Shown one piece after another: positions 35,078 through 43,761 of a stretch of DNA of 52,122 bases. A program made the translations under genes and the position numbers. Numbering within the stretch: the first letter of the stretch is position 1; each line of letters opens with the position of its first letter. The stretch is from Acidiferrobacteraceae bacterium (GTDB lineage Bacteria; Pseudomonadota; Gammaproteobacteria; Acidiferrobacterales; JAJDNE01). The stretch covers positions 1 through 52,122 of the forward strand of contig JARRJV010000008.1 in the NCBI GenBank assembly GCA_037388825.1, read 5' to 3'. The notes beneath the pieces are model-generated. The model saw nothing but the letters and a program-made list of their open reading frames with translations, was not told where the DNA came from and did no database searches.

Positions 35078-35743
35078 ATGGATACGAAACCGGAAAAAGG
35101 TCGAGGGATCGGGATCGGGCGACTGACGGCCGCCATGCTATTGGTGGCGACCCTGGGGGCGACGGGCACGGCCGCCCATGCGGCCCTGTATGTCTACCAG
35201 ATGCGGGATGGTTCGCGCATCGCCACCGACCACCCGCTGAGCAACAAGAACTACAAGCTCATCCGAACGGGCAGCAACCCGGCCGGCGTCGGAATCCTGT
35301 TGGCGGCCCGCACACCGCAGTTCTTTCGCGCGAATCCAAAGGCCTACGATCGTCTGATCGCCCATTCAGCGGCGCGGCAAAAGGTAAACAGGGCCCTGGT
35401 GAAGGCCATCATTCATGCGGAATCGGGGTTCAATCCCTACGCAACCTCGGACAAGGGTGCCTGCGGATTGATGCAGCTGATGCCCGGAACGGCCGAGATG
35501 TATGGTGTGAGTAATCTGTACGACCCGGAGCAGAACATCCGCGCCGGCGTCCGCCACCTCAAGTATCTGCTGCGACTGTTTCGCAATAATACCCGTCTCG
35601 CAGTCGCCGCCTATAATGCCGGCGAGAACGCCGTGCGCAAGTACCGGGGAGTTCCGCCCTACACGGAAACCCGCAACTATGTGACGCGGGTGCTTCGATA
35701 CAAAAGACGCTATAGCAGCCGGGCGCGGGGCAGCGGCGCCTGA
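35078..35743 (+). CDS. Lytic transglycosylase with SLT domain
   Basis: A 221-residue secreted enzyme that cleaves peptidoglycan to 1,6-anhydro products. Signal peptide about 1-34. A short DUF4124-like stretch (ALYVYQMRDGSRIATDHPL) follows, then the SLT domain: catalytic Glu in HAESGFNPYATS, GLMQLMPGTAEMYGV, and AVAAYNAGENAV. Start at ATG 35078; an ATG seven codons earlier is possible. The 148-bp gap upstream is AT-rich for this window (about 34995-35035) and may hold its promoter, but I could not fix boxes with confidence. Confidence 0.92.
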   Translation: MDTKPEKGRGIGIGRLTAAMLLVATLGATGTAAHAALYVYQMRDGSRIATDHPLSNKNYKLIRTGSNPAGVGILLAARTPQFFRANPKAYDRLIAHSAARQKVNRALVKAIIHAESGFNPYATSDKGACGLMQLMPGTAEMYGVSNLYDPEQNIRAGVRHLKYLLRLFRNNTRLAVAAYNAGENAVRKYRGVPPYTETRNYVTRVLRYKRRYSSRARGSGA

Positions 35744-35897
35744 TGCGGTAACGCGTTGATTCACTCTATGGTAGACTCACGCGCCTCCCTGCCGGGGCCG
35801 GCCGTCCGCTGGTGCGAGCCCGTTGCGGGAGATCGACCAAGAATGAACAGGTGTACGGGTCCGTTGTCACGGAACCCTTCTACAGGTCCGGAGTTCC

Positions 35898-37286
35898 ATG
35901 CGTCGCCAACTTCTGAGTTCCCAGCGTCGACTCCTTTCAGTCAGTCGATGGAAGACCCGTCTGGTTTTCTGGAGCGGTGCTGTGGCCATTGGCGGCGCCG
36001 CTGCCGTATTCGCCAAGGGCGCGGACTACGCTGACCACTATTTCCATCTGGCCCTGAAGTACGGGTGGTGGGTTCCACTGATCCTCACGCCCGCCGGCCT
36101 GGTGCTGGTGGCCTTTCTTACGCGCAAGGTTCTCCCGGGAGCCGAGGGTAGCGGGATTCCCCAGGCCATCGCCGCCCTTCGTTCGCGCAACGAGCCCCAT
36201 CGCAGTATGTTGCTGTCCATGCGCATCGCCGTGGGCAAGATCCTGCTGACCCTAATCGGCCTCTTGTCCGGGGCTTCCATCGGGCGCGAGGGTCCGACCG
36301 TGCACGTTGGCGCGGCGGTCATGTACTCCATCGGCCGGTTTGCCAAGTTCCCGCGCCACGATATCGAACGCGGCCTGATTCTGGCCGGTGGCGCCGCCGG
36401 TATCGCCGCCGCCTTCAATACGCCCATCGCGGGTATCGTGTTTGCCATCGAGGAGATGAGCCAGTCGTTCGAGGAAGAGACCAGTGGAACGCTGTTTCTC
36501 GCCGTCGTGCTGGCGGGCGTGGTGGCTGTGGCCGTCCTGGGCGATTACACCTATTTCGGCCGTACCGAGGCCTCCATGGTGTCCTATACCAACTGGATTG
36601 CGGTGGCGGTATGTGGAGTCGTCGGCGGGGCCTTTGGTGGAATTTTTTCCTGGGCTATCGTGACTGGCAACCGCAAACTGAGACCCTTCGCACGTCGCCA
36701 TCCCCTATACCTTGCCGCGGCCTGCGGTCTGGTCGTTGCCGGAGCCGGAATCCTGACCCACGGCGACGCCTTCGGAACCGGGTACAGCGCGGCACGGGAA
36801 CTGGTGACGGGCTCGGGTCACAGTTCGTTTCTCTATCCCGTTATGAAGATGGTCGCGACCGTGGCTTCCTACTTCAGCGGCATTCCCGGCGGTATCTTCG
36901 CTCCGTCACTTTCCGTCGGCGCCGGTCTCGGAGATCTTCTCAGCAACTTCATGCCCGGTGTTCCGGTTACCGTGGTGGTGATCCTGGGCATGGTGGCCTA
37001 TTTCTCGGGTGTGGTGCAGACCCCCATCACCGCCTTTGTCATCGTGATGGAAATGACGGCCAACCAGACTATGTTGTTGCCCTTGATGGCGGCTTCCTTC
37101 ATTGCCTACGGCGTTTCGACCATGATCTGCAAACAGCCCATCTACCGCGCACTGTCCGAGGCCTTTGTCTGGGTGGAGCCGGAAACGAAGGAGGACGAAA
37201 AACCCGAAGAAGAAGAGGGGGAAGCGGCGCCGGCGGAAGGCGAGGCGAACACCGCTGCGGACGACAAACCTTCCGATCGGGTATGA
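35898..37286 (+). CDS. clcA: ClC-family chloride channel/antiporter
   Basis: A 462-residue membrane protein. The three chloride-site motifs are seen: GSGIPQ (about 78-83), GREGPTVHVGA (about 130-140, with the gating Glu) and GGIFAPSLSVGAGLG (about 329-343). The IEEM in PIAGIVFAIEEM matches the inner proton Glu203 of ClC-ec1, so it is more likely a proton-coupled antiporter than a channel. The last 40 residues are a highly acidic, Pro/Ala/Glu-rich tail with no CBS domain. GGAG precedes the ATG. The upstream 154 bp show no clear promoter. Confidence 0.93.
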   Translation: MRRQLLSSQRRLLSVSRWKTRLVFWSGAVAIGGAAAVFAKGADYADHYFHLALKYGWWVPLILTPAGLVLVAFLTRKVLPGAEGSGIPQAIAALRSRNEPHRSMLLSMRIAVGKILLTLIGLLSGASIGREGPTVHVGAAVMYSIGRFAKFPRHDIERGLILAGGAAGIAAAFNTPIAGIVFAIEEMSQSFEEETSGTLFLAVVLAGVVAVAVLGDYTYFGRTEASMVSYTNWIAVAVCGVVGGAFGGIFSWAIVTGNRKLRPFARRHPLYLAAACGLVVAGAGILTHGDAFGTGYSAARELVTGSGHSSFLYPVMKMVATVASYFSGIPGGIFAPSLSVGAGLGDLLSNFMPGVPVTVVVILGMVAYFSGVVQTPITAFVIVMEMTANQTMLLPLMAASFIAYGVSTMICKQPIYRALSEAFVWVEPETKEDEKPEEEEGEAAPAEGEANTAADDKPSDRV

Positions 37287-37320
37287 TTGGGCTTCGCCGA
37301 ACAGCGAATGGGGGCGTGAA

Positions 37321-37626
37321 ATGAGCGAGCAGGCGGACCAGCTAATGTCCAAGGAGGCACGCATCCTGCGTGCAATGCGCAAGACGCTGACGGGAATCAT
37401 CAAGGATACCGCCACCGAGCCCGGCATGAAGCATCCCTTGTCCGGCGATACAATCGAGGACATTCGCCAGTGTCTGGGCCTGATCGCGGCGCGCGAACAG
37501 GAGTTGCTTCAGGAAGCGGGCGTGGAAAACAATATGCGGCCGAAGTTTATCGACGAGCCCGACGCCGACGCCAGCACGGTAGTGCCAATCAGCAGTATTA
37601 CCCGCAACAAGAAGCCGAAGTCCTGA
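37321..37626 (+). CDS. Conserved small protein of unknown function
   Basis: A 101-residue soluble protein. It begins with a helical segment (KEARILRAMRKTLTGIIKD), then HPLSGDTIEDIRQCLGLIAAREQELL, and ends in a disordered tail with basic residues. I recall similar proteins in Gammaproteobacteria, sometimes loosely labelled segregation/condensation proteins, without evidence. It follows clcA by 34 bp and ends 9 bp from the convergent htpG stop. Confidence 0.75.
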   Translation: MSEQADQLMSKEARILRAMRKTLTGIIKDTATEPGMKHPLSGDTIEDIRQCLGLIAAREQELLQEAGVENNMRPKFIDEPDADASTVVPISSITRNKKPKS

Positions 37627-37640
37627 GCCGGTCGCTCAGG
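37622..37640. repeat. Inverted repeat spanning two convergent stop codons
   Basis: CCTGAGC (37622-37628) and GCTCAGG (37634-37640) form a 7-bp stem with a CGGTC loop. The stop TGA of the small gene lies in the left arm and the TGA of htpG (minus strand) in the right arm. There is no T-run, so it is a weak candidate for a terminator or mRNA 3-prime end structure. Confidence 0.5.
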
Positions 37641-39507
37641 CGCCCGTAGTCAATTCCAGCAGCAGCCCGTTCAGGCGCTGAACGAAATCCGCCGGATCCT
37701 CCAGCTGGCTGCCTTCGGCCAGGCGCGCCTGATCGTACAGAATATTGGCCCAGTCCCGGAAGCGTGTGTCATCGTCCAGCGTCGCCAGGCGATCGACCAG
37801 GGGATGGTTCGGATTGATCTCAAGGATCTTCTTGCTCGGCCCGATGTCCTGTCCTGCTTCCCGCAGGATGCGTTCCATATTGCTGCCCAGGTCCGCGGCA
37901 TCCGCCACCAGACAGGCCGGCGACTCGGTCAGTCGATGGGATACCCGTACGGACTTGACCCGTTCGTTCAGTGACTCACCGATGCGATCCAGCAGTGGCT
38001 TGAGTTCGGCCGCATTGTCTGGCTCGCCCTCCTCTTCACCCAACTCCGAGGGATCCAGATCCCCTTTGGTCACGGACGCCAGAGGTTTGCCATCGAACTC
38101 GCTGAGGTGTGCCGTGACCCATTCATCGATCCGGTCGCTGAGCAGCAGTACCTCGATACCGCGTTTGCGGAAGATCTCCAGGTGCGGGCTGTGGCGCGCC
38201 GCCGCCCGGGTTTCCGCGGTGACGTAGTAGATCTTGTCCTGACCCTCGCCCATGCGAGCGACATAGTCGGCCAGGGATGTATCCTCCGCATCGCCCTTGC
38301 TGGCTGTGGTGCAGAAACGGAGCAGTCCGGCGATTTGCTCGCGGTTCGTTTGATCCTCGACCACGCCTTCCTTCAGCACGCGTCCGAATTCGGTCCAGAA
38401 ACTGGCGTACTTGTCCTTGTCATTCTTCGCCAGGTTCTCAAGCAGCCCCAGCACCTTCTTGGTGGAACCGGCGCGAATCGCGTCGATGTCCTTGCTGTGC
38501 TGGAGAATTTCGCGTGAGACATTGAGCGGCAGGTCCGCCGAATCGATGATCCCGCGCACGAAACGCAGGTAGTTGGGCATCAGTTGCTCGGCGTCATCCA
38601 TGATGAACACACGCCGTACGTACAGTTTGATCCCGTAACGGCGATCGCGATCCCACAGATCGAACGGCGCATGGGCGGGGATGTACAATAGCGAGGTGTA
38701 TTCCTGCTTGCCTTCCACGCGGCTGTGCACATGGGCCAGCGGGTTCTCGAAATCGTGGGCGATGTGCTTGTAAAACTCGTCGTATTCGTCCGCGCCAACC
38801 TCCGACTTGGGCCGGGCCCACAGGGCCGAGGCACTGTTCACTGTTTCATCGCTGCCATCGGCGGCGGGCATGATCACCGGGATGGTGATGTGATCCGAAT
38901 ACTTGCGAATGATGGAACGCAATCGCTGGGCGTCGAGGAATTCGTCTTCGCCCTCGCGCAGGTGCAGTACAACCTCGGTTCCACGGCCCGCCTTGTCCAC
39001 CGTTTCCAGGGTGTAGTCGCCGGTCCCTTCCGATTCCCAGCGCACGCCGTGTTCGGCGCCCAGACCGGCGCGGCGCGTGGTCAGGGTGACACGATCGGCG
39101 ACGATGAAGGCGGAGTAGAAGCCGACGCCGAACTGGCCGATCAGCCTGGCATCCCGTGCCTGGTCGCCGGTCAGTGACTCGAAGAACTGGCGCGTTCCGG
39201 ATTTGGCAATCGTGCCGATGTGGTCGATGACTTCCTGGCGGCTGAGGCCGATCCCGTTGTCGCGTACTGTCACCGTGCGGGCATCCTTGTCGAAGGAGAC
39301 ATGGATCTTCAGTTCGTTGTCGTTTTCGTACAGCGCGTCGTCGCTCAGGGCCTCGAAGCGCAGTTTGTCAGCCGCGTCGGCGGCATTGGAGATCAGCTCG
39401 CGCAGGAAGATCTCCTTGCTGCTGTAAAGCGAGTGGATCATCAGATCCAGCAGCTGTTTGACCTCGGCCTGAAAGCCCAGGGTTTCCTTGTGTGCGTTTG
39501 CGCTCAT
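37636..39507 (-). CDS. htpG: Molecular chaperone HtpG (Hsp90)
   Basis: A 623-residue protein, nearly the same length as E. coli HtpG. The N-terminal ATPase (GHKL) domain is clear: [23 protein letters not shown] (ATP-site Glu and Asn), [21 protein letters not shown]. The middle and C-terminal dimer domains follow. I start it at ATG 39507 ([15 protein letters not shown]); the longer reading above it runs into the unknown gene at 39599 in another frame. A near-consensus heat-shock promoter lies 55 bp upstream. It is transcribed apart from the MoxR group despite the same strand. Confidence 0.97.
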   Translation of the reverse strand: MSANAHKETLGFQAEVKQLLDLMIHSLYSSKEIFLRELISNAADAADKLRFEALSDDALYENDNELKIHVSFDKDARTVTVRDNGIGLSRQEVIDHIGTIAKSGTRQFFESLTGDQARDARLIGQFGVGFYSAFIVADRVTLTTRRAGLGAEHGVRWESEGTGDYTLETVDKAGRGTEVVLHLREGEDEFLDAQRLRSIIRKYSDHITIPVIMPAADGSDETVNSASALWARPKSEVGADEYDEFYKHIAHDFENPLAHVHSRVEGKQEYTSLLYIPAHAPFDLWDRDRRYGIKLYVRRVFIMDDAEQLMPNYLRFVRGIIDSADLPLNVSREILQHSKDIDAIRAGSTKKVLGLLENLAKNDKDKYASFWTEFGRVLKEGVVEDQTNREQIAGLLRFCTTASKGDAEDTSLADYVARMGEGQDKIYYVTAETRAAARHSPHLEIFRKRGIEVLLLSDRIDEWVTAHLSEFDGKPLASVTKGDLDPSELGEEEGEPDNAAELKPLLDRIGESLNERVKSVRVSHRLTESPACLVADAADLGSNMERILREAGQDIGPSKKILEINPNHPLVDRLATLDDDTRFRDWANILYDQARLAEGSQLEDPADFVQRLNGLLLELTTGA

Positions 39508-39561
39508 GGTTGTGTAGCGTGCTCCCGTTGGTCGGCGGTTTGATCTTGTGAAGTAGGGAGA

Positions 39562-39591
39562 AAACTGGGGATTTGGGTGGCGGCTTTCAAG
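39562..39591 (-). promoter_or_regulatory. Heat-shock (sigma-32) promoter of htpG
   Basis: Minus strand: CTTGAAA (39591-39585), 14-bp spacer, CCCCAGTTT (39570-39562). The sigma-32 consensus is CTTGAAA, 11-16 bp, CCCCATnT, so the -35 is perfect and the -10 differs at one position. It starts only 8 bp past the stop of the preceding gene. Transcription would begin near 39555, about 48 bases before the htpG ATG. Confidence 0.85.
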
Positions 39592-39598
39592 TCCGGTT

Positions 39599-40138
39599 TC
39601 AGTGATTGGCGACGCGCAAGACCTCCACCGCGGCAAAGTGTTCTTGCAGGGTCTGGGTGGTTTCACGTGCCAGATGTTGTTCCGGTGACAGGCCGTTGTC
39701 CGGATCCTGGCGCAGGCTGCCGCTGAAGCGCACGCGCACCGACATCGGGGCATAGTGGCGCGCCAGGTGATGTAGCGATTCCGCCCGGCCGGGCCGGACG
39801 TGGGGCAGGGTTTCGGCCACGGTCTGGATGGCCGCAATCTCCACTCCGCGGACGAGCTCGCGCAGGTCGGCCCGTACCGTACGATGCACCACCTGGGCGA
39901 CCATGGAATAGATGTGTTTGGCCGCGGCGAGCAGCTGCGGATCGATTCCATCCATGTGATTGAAATAATCAAGAGCCGGGTAGTAGCCCAGGCCGTGTTC
40001 CTGTACCGCCGTATCCACCTGATCCGCCAGATTGGGCCCGATCAACAGCGCCATGTCCCCGAACTGGATATCCAGCTCCTGGGGCGAAAGCGTGAGCAGG
40101 ACCTCGACGTCGTAGCGTGGAAACAGGGCGGTGGACAT
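39599..40138 (-). CDS. Unknown protein linked to DsrS-like gene
   Basis: A 179-residue soluble protein that I cannot assign. It has alpha-helical character with [24 protein letters not shown] near the start and [25 protein letters not shown] in the middle. There are no cysteines, signal peptide or membrane helix. It begins 5 bp after the DsrS-like gene, so it belongs to the MoxR-VWA-DsrS-like operon. I start it at ATG 40138, as the reading frame above it overlaps the DsrS-like gene. Confidence 0.75.
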   Translation of the reverse strand: MSTALFPRYDVEVLLTLSPQELDIQFGDMALLIGPNLADQVDTAVQEHGLGYYPALDYFNHMDGIDPQLLAAAKHIYSMVAQVVHRTVRADLRELVRGVEIAAIQTVAETLPHVRPGRAESLHHLARHYAPMSVRVRFSGSLRQDPDNGLSPEQHLARETTQTLQEHFAAVEVLRVANH

Positions 40139-40143
40139 GGGGA

Positions 40144-41268
40144 TCAGATCTTTGCCGAGTTGGTCAGGATGGCGAACTGCTCGAACAGCGGGCCGGTCAC
40201 GGGCTCCAGCTTGCGTCGCATCAGGGTGCCCTCGGCCGTGGTATGGGCAAAGATCGGCGTGACCAATGCATCGCTGACACCGGCCAGCAGCAGCACCGCG
40301 CCCAGCTCGGCGCGCAACTGCGGGGCGTGCTCCAGTATCGCGGCGACATCGTCCGGGGCCCGTTCGCACAGACCGTCGACACATCCCAGGAGCTCTGCAA
40401 TGTCGCGCAGGAGCGGATCCACGCGGCGCGCGGGTGCGAAGTAGTCGCCAATGGTATTGAGCAGGGCTACAACCACATCCTGGTTTGCCGGCTTGCGCAG
40501 GACGCCTTCGGCATGGCGAAGGTAGGTTTGACCTGCGCCGCCCAGGGCCCGATGCAGGGTTTCGGCGATCTCGTTGCCGGCCTCCACCAGCGGCATCAGG
40601 GCCACGGCCGTGGTGGCGAAGTCTCCGCGCTCGGGCGACGGTTCCGGAAGGTCTTCGGGAGTGGCCTGCAGGAAGCCGACGCGATAGGCGTTGCGGCGCG
40701 CGCCGCTGGCCCAGACCTTCTCGCGCGCGCCATCGTCAATCAGGCCCGGCTGCAGAACCAGGCGCACGGTATCGACCATCTGTTGCGGTTCGGTTTCGAA
40801 GGCCAGGTGTTCCACCAGGTGTACGGCCAGTACGCGGCCCATTTCGCTCCCGGCAACCTGCGGGTTCGCCAGCATGCGCCGCGCGTTGTCCGAACTCGGG
40901 TCGATCCACCAGGCCCGTCGCGCGAGTTCGCAGGTAAGCCCCGGGGCATTGGAAACCGCGACCACGGCTTCCGGTTCTCCCAGCATCAGCAATTCGGCGA
41001 GACCTTCATCCCGCGCCTGGCCCATGCGCGTCCAGCGCCGCAGGAACACCGGGTAGCCACCGGGAGAGCCGAGGACGTGCCCGGAAATGAGTTCGCGCAC
41101 CTGCTTGAGGTACTGGTCCGCACGGCAGTTGGCGTGCAACTCAATACGCGATTCGGTATCGCCGCTCAATGCATGCAGCGTCATCCGCGACTCGTCAATG
41201 CGCACGGCATCGATGCCGCTATGCAGCATCACGTTGAGCTTCAGGGTGTCTTCGTTCGAAAGTGCCAC
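40144..41268 (-). CDS. DsrS-like protein
   Basis: A 374-residue protein starting at GTG 41268. The region RELISGHVLGSPGGYPVFLRRWTRMGQ (about 58-84), then GEPEAVVAVSNAPGLT and ARRAWWIDP, is what I recall from proteins named DsrS, the last gene of the dsr cluster in Allochromatium vinosum. DsrS affects sulfur oxidation there but has no known chemistry. Here no other dsr gene is present; it is flanked by a MoxR/VWA pair and an unknown gene, which suggests an assembly or maturation role. The name should not be read as proof of sulfur oxidation. Confidence 0.65.
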   Translation of the reverse strand: MALSNEDTLKLNVMLHSGIDAVRIDESRMTLHALSGDTESRIELHANCRADQYLKQVRELISGHVLGSPGGYPVFLRRWTRMGQARDEGLAELLMLGEPEAVVAVSNAPGLTCELARRAWWIDPSSDNARRMLANPQVAGSEMGRVLAVHLVEHLAFETEPQQMVDTVRLVLQPGLIDDGAREKVWASGARRNAYRVGFLQATPEDLPEPSPERGDFATTAVALMPLVEAGNEIAETLHRALGGAGQTYLRHAEGVLRKPANQDVVVALLNTIGDYFAPARRVDPLLRDIAELLGCVDGLCERAPDDVAAILEHAPQLRAELGAVLLLAGVSDALVTPIFAHTTAEGTLMRRKLEPVTGPLFEQFAILTNSAKI

Positions 41269-41322
41269 GTCAAGTCTTGCGCCGGGTGCGAGAGCGGCGC
41301 ACAGGATACCGTAGTGTGCCGC

Positions 41323-42585
41323 CTAGTTCAGTTGCAGTCGCTGGCCCCAGGGAACGGGTTGTTTGCCCTTCACCAGCCAGATAACGGGATAGTGGGGTTC
41401 GTTTTGCGGAAATTCACCCTGGGCATCGGTGAAATAGATAAGCAGATCGGGTTCGCGGTCCTGTCGGCCCGTCCATTCGAACACCGGCCGAAAATCGGTG
41501 CCGCCGCCACCCTGCAGTTTCTCCGGAGGTTCCAGGGTTTCCCAGGGCTCAAATACCCAGGGGCATCCGCCGCTCAGCTCGGCATCGCAGGCGAGCAGGG
41601 TGATGCGGGCACGCATCTGGCCCTTGATGGCATCGATCTCTGAAAGGAACTCGCCGATCTCCCGGTCCGCCACCGAACCGCTGGTGTCGATGGCAACGAC
41701 CAGGTCAGTTTGGGCACTGCGCAGGCTGGGGAAGATGGCATCGCCCTCGCGCCGGCTGGACGGGCGCATATAGCTGTAGTCGTCGTGGGCAACGCGGGTC
41801 ATGTAGCGCGCCAGCAGCATGCGCCAGGGGAGTTGTGGCTGCAGCAGATGATCGACCAGCCGCGCCATGGCGCCACCGAGCTTGCCTGCCTGCATGGCCT
41901 GTTGTGCGGCACCGGCCAGGCGCTGTTGCCACTGCACGGCCAGGGAATCCCGTTCCTGATCGCTCAGGGGCGGGGGCGGTGAGGCGCCGCCCTTCGATTC
42001 ATCGGTCTCCCCGTGCTCACCGGATCCCTGGCCGTCCTGGGGCGGGTTCTCACCCCGGCCCGAACCCGAGTCGGAACCGGGCGGTGGTGGCGGGGAGTTT
42101 TGCGGCGCGTTTCCCTGGCCGGATTCGCTCTGGTTCTCGTCGTACAGGTGCTGGTCCATGGGTTCCTGATCCGCGTTTTCGTCGATCAGGGGGTAGATTT
42201 CCTCCGCGGTCATACCTTCGTATTCGCGCAGCAGCAGCGCATCGGGCGTCGGGATCAGGCCGTCGTTTGCCAGCAACGGATTGATGGCGAAGTCGCAGGC
42301 CACATCCCACCGATGTTTGTCCCGATGTCCGCGACGCGCAAAATGGGAAAGGGCGCAATGCATGGCCTCGTGGGCAAGCACGAATTGGGTTTGTTCCAGA
42401 CTGAGTGCGTCGATGTAGGCGCGGTTGTAGTAGAGCTTGCGCGCGTCCGTGGCCAGGGTCTTGCACCACCTGGGATCGCCGGCTACGAGCGGAAGACGCA
42501 GGACCAGGGCGCCGAGAAAGGGCTTGTCGAGGATCAGGCGCGTGCGCGCCGCGCTGAGTTTGGTTTCTATCGCGTCGTCGGCCAC
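41323..42585 (-). CDS. VWA-like protein with putative metallopeptidase domain (DUF2201)
   Basis: A 420-residue protein. The N-terminal part has a HEAMH zinc-type motif at about 72-76, followed by WDVACDFAINPLL, as in the DUF2201 putative metallopeptidase domain. A long Pro/Gly/Ser/Gln-rich acidic linker (about 150-215) comes next. The C-terminal VWA-like domain (about 285-415) has AIDTSGSV, the DxSxS metal-adhesion motif, and DLLIYFTDAQG. I start it at GTG 42585, four bases past the MoxR stop, because the reading above it overlaps MoxR. MoxR-VWA pairs work as chaperones that mature enzyme complexes or insert metals. Confidence 0.9.
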   Translation of the reverse strand: MADDAIETKLSAARTRLILDKPFLGALVLRLPLVAGDPRWCKTLATDARKLYYNRAYIDALSLEQTQFVLAHEAMHCALSHFARRGHRDKHRWDVACDFAINPLLANDGLIPTPDALLLREYEGMTAEEIYPLIDENADQEPMDQHLYDENQSESGQGNAPQNSPPPPPGSDSGSGRGENPPQDGQGSGEHGETDESKGGASPPPPLSDQERDSLAVQWQQRLAGAAQQAMQAGKLGGAMARLVDHLLQPQLPWRMLLARYMTRVAHDDYSYMRPSSRREGDAIFPSLRSAQTDLVVAIDTSGSVADREIGEFLSEIDAIKGQMRARITLLACDAELSGGCPWVFEPWETLEPPEKLQGGGGTDFRPVFEWTGRQDREPDLLIYFTDAQGEFPQNEPHYPVIWLVKGKQPVPWGQRLQLN

Positions 42586-42589
42586 GGGA

Positions 42590-43639
42590 TCAGGAATCGT
42601 ACAGCATGACGTCCGCGACGTTCTTGGCCCACTGCTGGAATTGGGGAACGGCGAAGATCTTCTCGCCAATGGCGCGGTGCATGTCCGACACCAGCATGAC
42701 CCCCATCTCGCGGCTGGGGAAGCGCCCGGCGTAATCGAGAATATGGCCCAGGGCCTCGGTGCCGTTCTGTCCGTTCTGTGAGCGGATGGAACGGCCGACC
42801 AGGGCCGCGGCCACCGCATACTGCAAATCGGTTTCCTTCGGTACCGGGACCGAGGGATCGCCGGCGGTGATGGCATCGATATCGGGCAACTGGTCGAGAT
42901 TGTCGATGAAGGCCTTGAGTTCCACCCCGGCGGCCGGTCCTACGCACGCCTGCAGCGCACCGAGAATGAGATCGGGCTTGTCGAGAAATTTGTGTAGCGC
43001 ACGATGGGCGAACTCCCACGAGCGCGGGGAAGGGAAGGCCACGGGGTTGTGCGCGGGATCGAAATCGAACAGGAGTTCGGGACGGAAACGCAGAAACGCG
43101 ATGATGCGTTCATCGATCTCGTGCGCGTAGGCCCACTGCACCCAGTCATCAAGATTGGTCTCGAACTCCAGATGCGAAAAACGATTGGCGAGGGGCGCCG
43201 GCATGCTGTAGGTAACTCCACGGTCGCCCTGGCGATTGCCGGCGGCGAAAATCGCCCAGCCGTCAGGGATGTGGTACTCGCCCAGCCGGCGATCGAGAAT
43301 CAGCTGATAGGCGGCGGCCGATACGGTGGGTGCGGCCGAGGTGATCTCGTCCAGGAACAGAATGCCTCGCGGGCCATGGCGCTCGGCATCCGGCAGCAGT
43401 GCCGGGATGGCCCATTCCACCAGATCATCGACGCGGAAGGGGATGCCGCGCAGATCCGAAGGCTCCATCTGCGACAGGCGAATGTCGATCACGGGTACCC
43501 GGTGGCGCTCGCCGATTTCCTGTACCAGCTGTGATTTGCCCACGCCGGGTGGACCCCAGAGCATGACCGGCGTGTGGTGGCCATGCTCGGTACTCAGGAA
43601 CTCTCCGTCGAGTATGGCTCGTACGTGGGCAGGGCGCAT
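42590..43639 (-). CDS. MoxR family AAA+ ATPase
   Basis: A 349-residue ATPase. Walker A GPPGVGKS is at about 29-36, Walker B GILFLDEI near 95, sensor-1 Asn in FAAGNRQGD, and a helical C-terminal lid. The start ATG 43639 has GGAG five bases upstream; a longer in-frame reading lies in the promoter region. MoxR ATPases with VWA partners remodel target protein complexes. It is first in the order MoxR, VWA/DUF2201, DsrS-like, unknown. The 122-bp gap to the divergent ligase gene is AT-rich and likely holds promoters for both. Confidence 0.93.
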   Translation of the reverse strand: MRPAHVRAILDGEFLSTEHGHHTPVMLWGPPGVGKSQLVQEIGERHRVPVIDIRLSQMEPSDLRGIPFRVDDLVEWAIPALLPDAERHGPRGILFLDEITSAAPTVSAAAYQLILDRRLGEYHIPDGWAIFAAGNRQGDRGVTYSMPAPLANRFSHLEFETNLDDWVQWAYAHEIDERIIAFLRFRPELLFDFDPAHNPVAFPSPRSWEFAHRALHKFLDKPDLILGALQACVGPAAGVELKAFIDNLDQLPDIDAITAGDPSVPVPKETDLQYAVAAALVGRSIRSQNGQNGTEALGHILDYAGRFPSREMGVMLVSDMHRAIGEKIFAVPQFQQWAKNVADVMLYDS

Positions 43640-43761
43640 GTGAACTCCGTTGAAACCGTTGAGAAGATTGCGTAGGGAAAGGGATTTTACATTTTCTGTT
43701 AGAGTAAGTCCTATCAATATAAGCACAGAATCGTTGTGCCGATAGGCCGCGAGGGAAGCGC

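Noticed and set aside
39508-39972. N-terminal extension of the htpG reading frame
   Set aside because: HtpG similarity starts at ATG 39507, length then matches E. coli, and the extension would run through the heat-shock promoter and an unrelated gene.
40117-41643. 508-codon open frame on the plus strand
   Set aside because: Antisense to the DsrS-like gene and the VWA gene, which have clear family motifs; no domain in the shadow frame.
42586-42876. N-terminal extension of the VWA gene
   Set aside because: It overlaps the conserved end of MoxR in another frame and has a Ser/Arg/Pro-rich composition typical of a shadow frame.
43640-43761. Divergent promoters between MoxR and the GCS2 ligase
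   Set aside because: AT-rich with several partial -10 matches on both strands, but no -35/-10 pair with good spacing stood out.
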